Source: Gnetum montanum (Eukaryota; Streptophyta; Gnetopsida; Gnetales; Gnetaceae). Taken from it: 64,000 bases of DNA. The stretch lies in contig MNCI01029147.1 in NCBI GenBank assembly GCA_015680685.1, positions 212,640 through 276,639 of the forward strand. The letters run 5' to 3'. Within the stretch, counting starts at the first letter, position 1, and each line of letters opens with the position of its first letter. The notes under the pieces were generated by a model. That model was given only the letters and a program-made list of their open reading frames with translations, was not told where the DNA came from and searched no databases. This document shows positions 24,405 to 35,591 of this stretch, one piece after another. The position numbers were made by a program, and so were the translations under genes.

Positions 24405-24935
24405 ATGGCCCCTAACCAAGATGAAAATTGCATTTATGAGCCAAAGGATCCAACTATCATAGGGTTGTATCAGGTTTCAAGTTATATTTGAAAATCAAGG
24501 AAGGGCCTCTTAACCATTCATCATTAGTGTGCCCCCTCCCACTACCACTAAGCCTACAACCGAAGTTGACTAATGTCCTTTTGTAGTGGTCAATGCAATA
24601 ATCTCTTCATAGCTTAATAATAAGAGGTTACCAACCAAGCAACGCAAGAAGCCTGCCGCTAAGCCTAAGACCAAAGATAACAAGTAAATGAAGGCATGGA
24701 AGAAAGTGGATCCATGAAAACCTAGATCTATTTTAGCCATCTCCATGAGCTCCAATACTCAAATCACTTCAACTAGTCAACCTAGGGAGTACTGTAAATT
24801 ATAAGATAAGGGAAAGTGGGCCAAACCCCAAACACTAAAGCATAAGGTTTGAATCCTATGAAGAATAGAGAAGCTAAAAGGTAATAAAAATGAAAAAACA
24901 ATAAACAATGATAAGAACTTCCTTAATTTTATGGT
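24405..24935 (+). pseudogene. A gag remnant
   Basis: An ATG at 24405 opens MAPNQDENCIYEPKDPT, then stops appear. The remaining 500 bases carry lysine-rich scraps (near 24630-24690) but no capsid core or zinc knuckle that I recognise. A full Tat gag is several times longer, so most of gag is missing or decayed beyond reading. The assignment rests mainly on position between leader and protease. Confidence 0.35.
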
Positions 24936-24939
24936 GTAG

Positions 24940-25620
24940 GTGAAACTCTTCTTGAAATGCAAGAATACTTCCTTGAGCCTGTATGACTTAGTGATGACAT
25001 TCTTTATTCATCGTGAAGTCTTAGTAAGAATGTTGACTTCAATTCCCATTAGTAAAGGCATTCCTACTAATAAAAAATCCATTCACATAGTAATGGTGCT
25101 ACCTTTGCTTACAGAAGAAACGAAGTCAACTACCCTAGTGTTTCATGATAGTAAGGTAAAGACCAATCCATAGGAAGATGAGATAAAGAGGGTCCCTCTC
25201 TTTATAACCATAAGAGTTAGGCAATGTAAAATACATAGGATACATGTCCATGATGGAGTAGTAACCAACATTACACATTTTACCATTGTTGAGTGTATAA
25301 TCTTGGTAGAACATATGCAAGGCACTCCTACTTTTGCTCTTAAATCCTTTAATGAATCACAAGTTATAGTGAAGGGCTCTATCTCTTTAGACTTAATATC
25401 AAAGAAACAATTCCCCACATTTGCAAATTTCTTGATGGTGAAAGAGATACCAAGATTCAATCTAATCCTAGGAAGGCCTTGGTCAGCTTAATTATGAGCA
25501 ATTTCCTCCCTCATCCACTAAGAAATTTACCTACCTTATGAGGAAGATGAAATAATCATACATGGTGATAGTGTGATCCCTTTATTAGTCAACAACATTG
25601 ATGTCGAATAAGGATCTAAT
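24940..25620 (+). pseudogene. A aspartic protease region
   Basis: The open piece 25303-25491 ends FNLILGRPWSA, and the following bases give a run like 'SSLIH', 'YLPYEEDE' and 'IIIHGD'. Tat proteases end in NLLLGRPWIH, then a serine/leucine-rich stretch, then IHG(D/E). Upstream, FNESQVIVKGSISLDL matches the usual flap-side segment. The catalytic Asp-Ser/Thr-Gly cannot be seen in the decayed part 25170-25300. The frame has several stops, so it is inactive. Confidence 0.7.
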
Positions 25621-26397
25621 GTAAATTTTTAAGAAGAAACTCTTACTATCAAGAGTGAAGTTGAGAGGCTTAATGGAGTAAAGCAAGTCAAGACTAAAAA
25701 TAGCCAAGCCATGAATGAAACATGGGGAGAGCTCCCATTCAACATTGTTAGTGAAGGAAATAGGGAGTATAGGATTGTGCAATAGAGGCCATATACTTTT
25801 TCTAATCTTTCAAATATCATGAATAGTTGCATGACTAAATACATCTTCTAAGCACTTAACCTTGTGTTAATACCATGTAGTCTTTTCTTTTTTATTTTGT
25901 AGCTTAGTTTCAACCTTTTTTTTACAAGTTCTATTTTGTTTCACTGTGCTTCATCTCATTTTAACCTTATTGTAACTACTTAGCCTTTCTTTTACATGTT
26001 TACATGAGATTTATAATTTATTCTCATTCATCATTTTTCTTTTTTTCTTTTCCTTAAAAAATATCATAAAAACTTAAAACATAAAAATATATAAAAATTT
26101 TAATCCAAAAAACCCATAAAATTAATCATGGCTTGCCAAGGCCTTAAATTGATAATGTAATCATAGCTTTTTTTCCTACCACATTATAGCCTATTACACT
26201 GTATTTGACACTTTTATCATTTGATTCCTTTAAATTTACATTTACCATAAAATTTTCTTTATATTCTTCCAGTTTAAACACGTAGCCTTATTTATGAATT
26301 AAAAACATAAAATACATAAAAAATAAAAATGCTAAAAGAAACATATGTAAAATTAAAATTTTATAGCCAACGTATCCATACCAACAACCATAGTCAC
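25621..26397 (+). other. A internal sequence after protease, non-coding
   Basis: Short reading-frame scraps continue to about 25860; the rest to 26397 is AT-rich without a gene. A 15-base match (GGCTTGCCAAGGCCT at ~26131, AGCTTGCTAAGGCCT at ~35380) may mark sequence of A on both sides of insert E and the antisense gene. E begins at 26398, preceded by GTCAC. Confidence 0.4.
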
Positions 26398-27320
26398 TGA
26401 TGAGTGGCGAGATACCCCTACACTCAACCATACGAATACGAGCATAGCATGCACGATCCAGTCGAACTCCGTAGACTAATTGCCTACACGCCTCTTGGAA
26501 CACTTAGGGTTAATTATTCATTGTCTTCCCAGACTTACTTGTAGTTGTCATAGTGTATGGTTAAGCAAGTATGAGGTATATGATTTTTATGGTTTTTATG
26601 TTTTATGTCTCCTATGCTAACAAGGTGAAGGGTTGAGAAACTAATTATTAACTCTAACTAATGAACGAAGTCTAAATTACCTAGTGTCAACATTTGTTCC
26701 CACTTACTGTACACACCCTGAACTGATGCAACCATGGCTACCAAATGCTAATCGTTGCTGGGATCACCACATGTAATGCACATGCTCAAAGTGGTCATAT
26801 TGAGGCACTTAACTAGGAGGAAAGGGTTGAGAGAATCTAATCTAGCCTAAGCACGATGAGCATCTATTCCTTGATCATCCGTACACATCCTTAAATGCTC
26901 ATAATCAAGTTGTACTCATTCCGCATAAATAGGTAATAAATAACATGTAATAAATAACAATAATAAAATCCTATTCCATGCACTGCAAGGTTTATCTAGG
27001 AAGTTCATCTTTATTTCCATACACAACTTGTGTTCAGGTATAATGTTGCTTGAATAAAGATCCATTCACTTTAGGACTCCTACTGCGGGCACATGGAAAA
27101 TATTCTATTTCTGGAGTGATCAATCTACCAGAGTTTCCCTACTTCTAGCCTAGGATGAGAAAACAAGGGAGAGCCACCTCTTATTTATAGATATGGTGAC
27201 GGACTACGATATCACATACGTGATATCGCAAAGGAAGACGTGATATCGCATACGCGATATCGCGTATGCGATATCGCATGGGATGTGATATTGCGACCCA
27301 TGTGATATCACATCCCATCA
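26398..27320 (-). mobile_element. 3' LTR of element E, complete
   Basis: It runs from TGATGAGTGGCGAG to CATCCCATCA. TATAAATA is on the minus strand at 27182-27189. Between it and the LTR end (27207-27315) lies an array of GATATC words: ACGATATCAC, ACGTGATATCGC, CATACGCGATATCGCG, TATGCGATATCGCATG, TGTGATATTGCG. The polypurine tract follows as TACCCCCATGAC (27321-27332) in plus orientation. Confidence 0.9.
27207..27315. repeat. GATATC palindrome array in U3 of E
   Basis: About eight copies of a GATATC or GATATT core are spaced by roughly 10-16 bases, many extended to longer palindromes such as TACGCGATATCGCGTA. The same array, with variants, occupies the U3 ends of B (38650-38700, 53300-53435) and C (42955-43075, 50735-50815). 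Confidence 0.85.
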
Positions 27321-27479
27321 TACCCCCATGACTAAATAAAAACTCATCCTTGAGTTCATTACAATAATATTAAGTAGGTATGGGATTATTGACTCAAATG
27401 GATCTAATGGGATGACATGTGAACGGATCATCATTACAAGACACAACAAACTGGTGTTCATGACAACAAGGGTGAACAC

Positions 27480-27680
27480 CTTATTACATTGACATCCAAC
27501 CTCATTTGGCAGCTAAAAAAGAGAGAGAGAAAGAAGTGTTGCTGCTACCAACGCCAAGATTTCACCTTTCGTTGTCCATCCGTAAGAGCACCATTGATCT
27601 TGCTCCTTTCCAAGCTTCTTCAGCACCGTTCCATTCCAAGTGCTCTCTCCAGATCCAGTCCATTATTGCATGATGGCCAT
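27480..27680 (-). pseudogene. E ORF2 stub
   Basis: On the minus strand TGTGTGCAG is followed at once by ATGGCCATCATGC (27680), the same arrangement as the ORF2 starts of F (ATGGCCCCAAAA) and C (ATGGCCCCGAAA). A stop follows after five codons, and only about 200 bases remain before a short tail to the polypurine tract. Neither the conserved domain nor the coiled coil is present. The element therefore lost ORF2, probably by internal deletion. Confidence 0.5.
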
Positions 27681-29359
27681 CTGCACACACAACACAGTCT
27701 TGTATTAGCAAGGGTAAATGAATTAGCATGTAATTGATACCTTGCTTCGATGTAAGTCCATTGGATGAGTTGTGGTATGGCTAATTACAGATCTAGAGAT
27801 ATAATAATGATAACTACCGAAGGTGTAGGGGTTAGGAGAAAATCAAAAAAAATTGGGCCCTGTACCTCCATGACTAATCGTGAACCTCCGGTAGCGATAG
27901 AATGGAGAAAGAATAAGAACAAGAAGATGGATAAAAAGAGACAACTGCGACAGCGATGAAATGGATGTCAAGATGGAAATGAACAAAATAAAATTAATTG
28001 CAAAATGTTAAGGGAAAGAATTTAACTGGTGCACCAAATAGGAATGTCAGTGGGTCCTCCCCAAAGCAGGCTCATGCCCTTAATGCTCTGACAAACCCAC
28101 ATTCAAAGAGTCTGTAGGCTCTGGGAATGTCCTTTGGAACAAGAGTTAAAGTCTTAGTTGTAAGAATTTACCAAAAAGAAAATAATGTATCTACCAAAAT
28201 ATACATGAAGGATACAACCAGCAATGAGCTGAACAATTTAGAGAAGGGTGGAGAGAAGAGAATGGAATGGAATCCCAAGAACAAGGTGGTGTATAGCCCC
28301 TTGTGTGTTTTATGATTAATGCGACTTGGCAAATCTCATTCCAACTACGGCCTCAAACCAACCACATCCAGTGACTTCACATTGATGCACTTGGCAAAAC
28401 CATCCACTTGAATAACAAGAATGCCTCCTCCAAGAGCCACCACCATTCTGACGAAACAAAGGAGAGAATGGGAAGTGAGAAGGGCCTTAGTTAGAGGGGA
28501 CACTTTTGGTTCCATAACCAGTGGTTGTAGCACAAGTTTATTTCATCTAAGGGGTGTGCTTTGAATTCTCACTTTCTTTGTTTTCTTTTCTTTTCTTTTC
28601 TTTTTGTTTTTTTGTTTTGTGTTTTTATGCGTGAGAACCACACCATGCAAAGACTTCTTATTTTTATTAGCTCAGCTTCCGATAATTGGGTAACATCGAA
28701 ATGGCAAGAAAACTCAAGAAGAAAACATCCAAGCACCCAAGAGAATGGCCAACACAAATGCATCAAGTTCCCTTGAAGTCACACCCTTTTCAAATTTTGA
28801 GTCCTTCCTTAATTTGAGAAATACCCAGTCACTAATTCGTTAAAGTTCTTATTTGAAAGAGGCTGTACATTTCCAAGCCAAGAGAGACCATAGACTTTGT
28901 GGATGGATGGATGAAGTAGAATCATTGCTTGCCATATCAGAAGAACATACCTTAGTGTCAACATCGTAACTTAAAGGTAAAAACCAAACATTAGCAATCA
29001 ATGATAAAACAGTTCATACCATCATGAACAACACTTATTGGGTGACGAACTGACATGGTGGATGACACACATAAAAAATGGAAAAATATAATGATGTTGT
29101 AAAAAAAATAAGAAAATTTAAAGAAATTTGTAAAACAAAAACATGTAAAACAAAAATGTGTAAGACAAAAATTTGTAAGAAAAAAATGTGTAAGACATAA
29201 ATGTGTAAGAAAAAAACGTGTAAAAAAATGTGTTAAAAAAACGTGTAAAACAAAAATGTATTAAACAAAAATGTGTAAAATAAAAAATGTGTTAAACAAA
29301 AATGTGTAAAACAAAAACATGTAAAACAAAAACTTAAAAGAACTAAGGGCCTCCAATGA
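27681..29359 (-). other. E spacer between protease and ORF2 start, with conserved blocks
   Basis: On the minus strand, 28790-28764 reads GGGTGTGACTTCAAGGGAAC (block 1), and 28090-28050 reads GAGCCTGCTTTGGGGAGG and then GACCCAC (block 2). Short frames on both strands show no similarity and no agreement with each other. A pyrimidine run (TTTTCTTTTC repeats) lies at 28577-28612. Confidence 0.55.
29090..29335. repeat. A-rich ~15-17 bp tandem repeat
   Basis: Irregular units of the type AAAACAAAAATGTGTAA repeat about 15 times, with ACATG, ACGTG and ATGTG variants. The array lies just downstream of the protease frame of E. Confidence 0.85.
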
Positions 29360-32300
29360 TTAGCATAGGTGGCCATCTCCCCTATGACTGAATGGAAAGG
29401 GAGAGATCCGAAATAATGAGCATCTATTTGAATTTCTTAAAAGTGCCCAACTTCTTCCCATTGCTATTTTTAGGTTGAGGGGTGGAAGTTGGCGATGCTC
29501 ATATTCCAATGTGTCTATGCCTTCATTGTTAGGATGAGTTTCCTTAGTCCATTCCATGCATATCAGTTTGCTCTTCCTAGTAGCTGTCAACCATGGGGTG
29601 TCTACTACTGGTGTGGTTGCTACATATAGGCACCTTTGTATTTGTATTTCTTGGGCACACCGATTACATGGAAGAGATGTTGAACACTCTTCCATGTCAT
29701 CACCCTCTGAGTCACTGTATGTGATGCACAGAGATTTCTTCTTCTCGATCTTTCCATAAATGTTCATCTTAGATATCTACAAGGAAAGATCATGGATCCC
29801 TAGGTATGCATCTACTGTACTTAGCCATGGCCTTCCCATTATAATTGGGAAGCCCCCTTCATTGTTGTTGATTTCAATCACTAGGAAATCTTCTGGGTAT
29901 GACCACCCACACACAGTGGTAATGATGTCCTCCATCAATCCCAAAGGGAATGGTGATGGACTGGTCAACCAACTCCAGTTGGATGTTGCTCTTCTTAAGT
30001 TGGGGTAGGTTCTAGGCTTGATACATTTCTCGTGATATTAAATTAACTTCGGAACCTGAGTCAAGAAGAGCTCTATGTGGTTTGCTCCCGGTGATTTGTA
30101 GATAGATTAAGGGGCTCCCAGGGTTAGATAGTTTCTTGGGAAGGTGGCCTACCTTGATCCAGTCAATTACAATATGTGTTAACATAACCATATGTGTACA
30201 GCTCTATTGTTGGACTAAAGGATGCTTCGAAGTGTTAGATGATGGAGGCATGTACATCAGCTCAACAGCTTGTTTTTGCAAGAGTTTGTCTAGGCTTCTG
30301 GTTCTGAAGAAAGGCCTTTTCTTTTTATAGTTTTCAAAACCAGTACCAGGTTGAATATTTACAGCTCTCATAGTGTTACGTTGCTGTGGTTGAGTAGGGA
30401 GTTCCCCTTGCATTGTTGGAGTAGGTTGTATGGGAACTATAGGTGGAAGAGGTGCAGATGAAGTCGGAGGATGGGATGAATGTGGGATATCTCCCAAAGG
30501 AGAAGGAGTCCTTCTGAAGTACTCCTGAACTTGGTAGTGATGTTAGGGAGTAGTGTGACTCATAGAGTCACTTGGAGAAATCAGCTGCTACACATAATAA
30601 CCATAAGGATCAGGCTACCTGTAAGGGTACTATTGTGTTGGTGGTGGCATCCCCCATGACTATGGGTATTACCACTGCTAATGCTATCCAATGGGCTATG
30701 GTGGAGTTCCACTTGGATAATATGTTAGGGGTTGGTGGAACTGCCTTGGGTTACCTTGAGAATAAGGTAACCTTCGGGGTGTTTGTCATTGGTTGAGTCT
30801 TGGATTAAGAGCATACACCCCAGAATCCTATAGATGTGAGATAATTGGACAACATCCCTTAGGATGGTCATATTGGCAGATCTCACATCCACCGTCATCA
30901 TCTGTGTCAGAATCCACAACTTCATCGGAGATAGGAATTTTCCCTTTACCCTTGTTATGTGTAGGGCTTGAATTTCTCTACTTTGTCTTACCTTTGTCAC
31001 TACTTCGTTCTTCCTTAGACTCTTCTACGATTTTCAAGACACTTTCAAGTCTTGAGTCTAAGGAATCCCACAGTTGGTCCATCTTAGCCGATACTTCTGT
31101 TGTTAATTTTTGGATCGGCAAGGTTTTCCGGTTCACCAACTCTTCGAGTGGTGACTCATCCTCCTCATCACAAAAGTTCACTCCCTTCTTTCGAAAGGAG
31201 GGGTCACGGTTGTATTCTTTCATACTTTCCCTCTTTTTTAGCTCACCTTTTTCTTTTGCTACTTGTTCCAACAAGCTATGTATTTCATGGGCTCTAAGTT
31301 GTGAGAGTCTCCCTTGGGCATAAGTCCCAAGGGTTTTTCTAGTTTCATGCCTTAGCCCATCCACGATATGGCGAAGTTGATCCTGCTAAGCGTATACATG
31401 GCCCAAGCAACTATGTAACAATGTGTAGTAGTAGGCCATGGAAGCATCCAAGGGTTCATAGGTATCTTGTTTCGAGCCTTGGATCTGCTTATGCAAATTA
31501 GACACTGGGGAGTATGTTTGATACTTATCGTTGAAGAGTTCTAGCATCGTACTCCACCTCCTGATGGTTTCTAGTTCTAAGGACTGGTACCAACTCTCTG
31601 CTTCTTTGGTGAGTGTCCTGGGAAACAACTTAAGTTTTTGCCACTCATTTTCTATATTCTACAAGGCATAGGCATCATGGAATTCCTATAAATGATGCTA
31701 CGGATCAGTGTTGTATCCCCCTTTAAAATGTGGGATATTTTTCATGTCTAAACACTTGATCCAACTATCCTTTTGATGCCTTGTTCGAATCCTAACTACC
31801 TCTGTTATGTCAAGCATACTTTGGGTTGCAAGTAGGGGTTCATCATGATAGTCTCTTTCATGATGCCTGTGATGTCTACGTTGTTTCCTAATTTCCCTTC
31901 GATCTTGCCCTTGTCCTCTCTCTCGACTTTCCCGTCAAGGTCTCTCGTTTTTCCTACCTCTATCCTCACCGTTATGTTCATGGTGGTTGTGCCCAGATGT
32001 GGAAGGAGAGGGTGAGTGATGTGAAGAAGGGGAAGAAGAAGGTGAACCATCACCATGACGATGTTTCTGGTCTTCTCTTCAGCTACTTTGGCCCCGATCG
32101 TGATGACGATCTAACTGCCTATCCTTAGCATGAGTTGTTGTTCCCTCTATGAACAGTTGGTGTTCACGGGGATAAAAACCAGTGTTATGTATCATTGATC
32201 GTAGGTTCTAATACCCAGCCTCCTCACCATCATTAGGAGGAGGAACATCATTTGTTAGAGAACCCATGATAATGGGTTCCTCATCTCCTATTTTGATAAG

Positions 32301-32696
32301 GACGTGTGGACCTTTGCCCTTCAATAGTGTATGTTGACTCTCCTGCCTTAAGTCCCTCATATGTTGTGTAGCTGTGCGATGATAATCCATCATGTCAAAG
32401 TCTTCCGCAACATATTCAGCAAATAATTCTATCATGCTAATATATGCCAAAGCATGGAAGAGCATGTTAGGGACTGATCGATTTGGGGGTAACACGATGT
32501 TACCCTGCAGATCTCTCCATCACAGTTGTTCATCTTGATGGAGGATAAAGGTAAAGTTTGGAATATACTCTTCGAGATGAGTATAGACTATCTTGTATTG
32601 TTTAGGACTTGGCTAATTTTGGTTATATGTTTTATGTTGCCGACTGTCTCTAGTATTAGTCCTAGGTGGTGAATTGCTCTTGTTAGAAGAAGACAT
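29360..32696 (-). pseudogene. E gag-protease, partly open
   Basis: From ATGTCTTCTTCTAAC (32696) the order is: an N-terminal segment (32208-32495 open) not seen in B, C or F; an Arg/His-rich stretch; the capsid core (31386-31628) with FPRTLTKEAESWYQSLELE; a Lys/Glu-rich segment (30978-31364); a zinc knuckle (30852-30887) reading CEICQYDHPKGCC; a Pro-rich linker; and an aspartic protease with LLDSGSEVNLIS (Asp codon 30060-30062) and FPIIMGRPWLSTV. A C-terminal extension with an acidic run (SDSEGDDMEE) continues to 29360. Several stops and frameshifts remain, but the protease triad DSG is intact. It is the best-preserved gag-protease in the group. Confidence 0.8.
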
Positions 32697-32818
32697 TATT
32701 TCGGTGTGCTAATTTTACCGTTATATAATTTTTTCTGTTAATTAACCCGAAGGTTCGTTTAGGCTCCCAACGATGTAAGTGATATCCTTTATGTTCTATT
32801 TAGCACACAAACACTTAG

Positions 32819-32836
32819 TCCCCGAAAACGTCGCCA
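32819..32836 (-). promoter_or_regulatory. E primer-binding site, tRNA-Asp type
   Basis: On the minus strand, one base after the LTR end, TGGCGACGTTTTCGGGGA matches the tRNA-Asp complement TGGCGCCGTTGCCGGGGA at 14 of 18 bases. Confidence 0.8.
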
Positions 32837-32837
32837 A

Positions 32838-33649
32838 TGATGAGTGGTGATATACCCCTACACTCAACCATACAAATATGAGAATAGCACACACGATCTA
32901 GTTGAACTCCGTAGACTAAGTGCCTCCACACCTCTTGGAACACTTAGGGTTAATTATTCATTGTCTTCCCAGACTTACTTGTAGTTGTCACGGTGTATGG
33001 TTAGGCAAGTCTGAGGTATATGATTTTTATGGTTTTTATGTTTTATGTCTCCTATGCTAACAAGGTGAAGGGTTGAGAAACTAATTACTAACTCTAACTA
33101 ATGAACTAAGTCTAAATTACCTAGCATCAGCATCTGTTCCCACTTACCATACACACCCTAAACCGATGCAACCGTGGCTACCAAATGCTAATTGTTGCTG
33201 GGATCACCACGCATAATGCACATGCTCAAAGTGGTCATATTGAGGCACTTAACTAGGAGGAAAGGGTTGAGAGAATCTAATCTAGCCTAAGAGCGATGAG
33301 CATCCATTCCTTGATCATCCGTACACATCCTTAAATGCTCGTAATCAAGTTGTACTCATTCCACGTTAACAGGTAATAAATAACATGTAATAAATAACAA
33401 TAACAAAATCCTATTCCATGCACTGCAAGGTTTATCCATGAAGTTCATCTTTATTGCCGTACACAACTTGTGTTCAGGTACAATGTTGCTCAAATAAAGA
33501 TCCATTCACTTTAGGACTCCTACTGCGGGCACATGGAAAATATTCTATCTCTGGAGTGATCAATCTGCCAGACTTTTCCTACTTCTAGCCTAGGATGAGG
33601 AAACAAGGGAGATCCACCTCTTATTTATAGATATGGCAGTGGACCATGA
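32838..33649 (-). mobile_element. 5' LTR of element E, outer end missing
   Basis: It aligns with 26398-27207, including TATAAATA at 33622-33629, and then stops aligning near 33649, exactly where the GATATC array would begin. About 110 bases of U3 and the flanking target duplication are missing. The sequence beyond belongs to an unrelated antisense gene fragment. Confidence 0.85.
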
Positions 33650-33654
33650 ATAAG

Positions 33655-35270
33655 GGTATCCCTTGCAATCTCTAAGGTCCCTAATTTTAGCATCTTGCCA
33701 CTTATGTTCTTTTTCTAATGCCATAACTCTCTCCCATAGGAATTCATTAGAGCATTGGCACTCCCAAGAAGTCCTAGCACATGAGAGGGCACACTCAGTG
33801 ATCCTCTCCTATAACCTTCATGGAATGTTTTCTACATTGGGCAATAGTGTAGGTAGCTCATTGAGTTGAATGTCACTCTTAGGATCCCATCTAACCTTAG
33901 ACACTACAATAACCACAATCATAAAAAATATAAATATACACATAAAAACAACAAGAAACAAAAGTAATAAAAGATAATGTAAATCACTAGAACCATGTAG
34001 ACATAAAATGTAAAAAGCAATAAAAATATAAGGTGAAATATAAAAATGCATAAATGACAAAACAATTAAGACAAAATATGCTAAGTACTCTTACCAAAAT
34101 TGGGAGCTATCTATTGCAACTGATTAACCATATCTTCAACCATGCCTTGCATGAACTCAATCTTGTTTGGAACCTCAGCCCAAGGCTTCAAATGAAACTT
34201 AAAGGTGAATGCTTTTAGAAGAGGCTCAAGAACTACAACAAGTGTAACCATTAACATAATTAAAAACATTTGACATAAACCTTAAAATAAAATTTGTAAA
34301 CTAAAATGGATAGGTACTTGGAAGTTCATGTGGGATGTCAATGGGAGGTTGGTCATCAAATGACAAATCTTCAAACATAGCATCTAGGGTATCTAATGCT
34401 TTATTAGATACCCTCTCATATTCCTCGTACTATCTTAGTGCTTCATCTCCTTAGCATCTTTGCTCTACCTCTACCATGGCATGGGATACCAATTCTTGTT
34501 ACTTCCCTACAAGAATTGCAAAGACAAAATCTAGGGCAAGTTTGCAAATTTTGTGTAAAAAATAACATAAATACATAACAACATGAAAAATTTTAAATAT
34601 ATATAGAATGACGTACGAAACAAAAAAAAGTGCATATAAATTATACCTAAAATAGTATGATGTGCCTTGCCCAAACTAAGGGATATCTTGTTGCTTGATG
34701 GCTAGTCAACAACAAGAACTATTTTCTCAACTCTTGGCCTTTTCAACTTTGCCTTGGCTACACTATCAGCCTTTGCATGTACCTCTTTATTTCTCTTGGC
34801 ATTACCATGGGAAATATAAGGTTCATTCCACATGCTATCAAGAGAAGAACAATGTGCACCACCAAATTTCTTAGTGGTAACTAACAATAATTCTCCAACA
34901 TCTCCATCTAGTGGATCCTAGACCTGCATCATAGGAACAATGTGTTTAACCTAAGGCTTTGAAAATTGGAAGGGATCATAACTTATCCACTTTCTATCCT
35001 TCTTGACCACTAGGAACTCTACAAACCTTCTTAGATATGCAATAGAGAATTCCAAGTGCATATGGCACATCATATTAAGGTTATTGTAGAATTTTCAAGC
35101 CTCATCCCAAAGCCCAAACACCAAGAACAAAGTCCAGTTGAATGTAGTACCATTGATGAGAATCTTCTTCATGGTCCAAACCTACCGAATACCAATGATC
35201 TTCTTCTATCTCATATCTCAATCTCATATGTTGGCACACTAGTTCCCTATGCTAGCTAGCATATGGGCCC
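33655..35270 (-). pseudogene. Intron-containing host-like gene fragment, antisense inside element A
   Basis: The minus strand shows at least four exon-like pieces joined by plausible introns. Acceptors: CTTTGCAATTCTTGTAG before ~34515, ACTTGTTGTAG before ~34232, GTGGTTATTGTAG before ~33904. Donors: TTTTAG/GTATAA at ~34650, CCAA/GTACCTATCC at ~34328, TTTTG/GTAAGAG at ~34096. The reading phase is kept across them. Visible peptides include FVEFLVVKKDRKWISYDPF, LSFDDQPPIDIPHELPS, VLEPLLKAFTFKFHLKPW and SKVRWDPKSDIQLNELPT; stops occur in most pieces. I do not recognise the family. It lies between the protease and RT of A, next to the broken end of E. It may be a captured gene fragment or part of a further unrecognised transposon. 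Confidence 0.5.
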
Positions 35271-35591
35271 AATGTATGTAGGTTTGAGTAGGCAAAACTT
35301 AGTTTAGGCTCACTAATCCCTAATCCTAGAGACCCCCACAAGCACTATAAGGACCTTGTCAAGTTAAATAAGCCCCTACCATAGCTTGCTAAGGCCTAAA
35401 AATAGCAACATATGCCCATGCATGACCATATGCCATCCTACTTTATCTTGTTTGGCCTTGTTTCATTTTTTTTACCTTAATTTTATTTTTCTCTATCTTT
35501 GCAATATTTTACATTATTTAACAATTTTATCACATAGGTGCCACTTATTATGCTTTTGGTTGATATGAAAAACTAGAGTGTGGACACCTAG
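35271..35591. other. Short non-coding stretch of element A
   Basis: Nothing is recognised here apart from the AAGGCCT match to 26131 and a pyrimidine-rich run near 35460-35500. Confidence 0.4.

Larger units (their letters stand above)
26398..33649 (-). mobile_element. Element E: gag-protease retroelement with ORF2 reduced to a stub
   Basis: LTRs at 26398-27320 and 32838-33649 align well, and a tRNA-Asp-type primer site follows the 5' LTR on the minus strand. Inside are gag and protease, a spacer with the conserved blocks, and an ORF2 start that runs into the 3' end after about 200 bases. The 5' LTR lacks about 110 bases at its outer end, together with the second target duplication, so only GTCAC at 26393-26397 remains. 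E lies inside element A, between its protease and the pol region. Confidence 0.85.
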
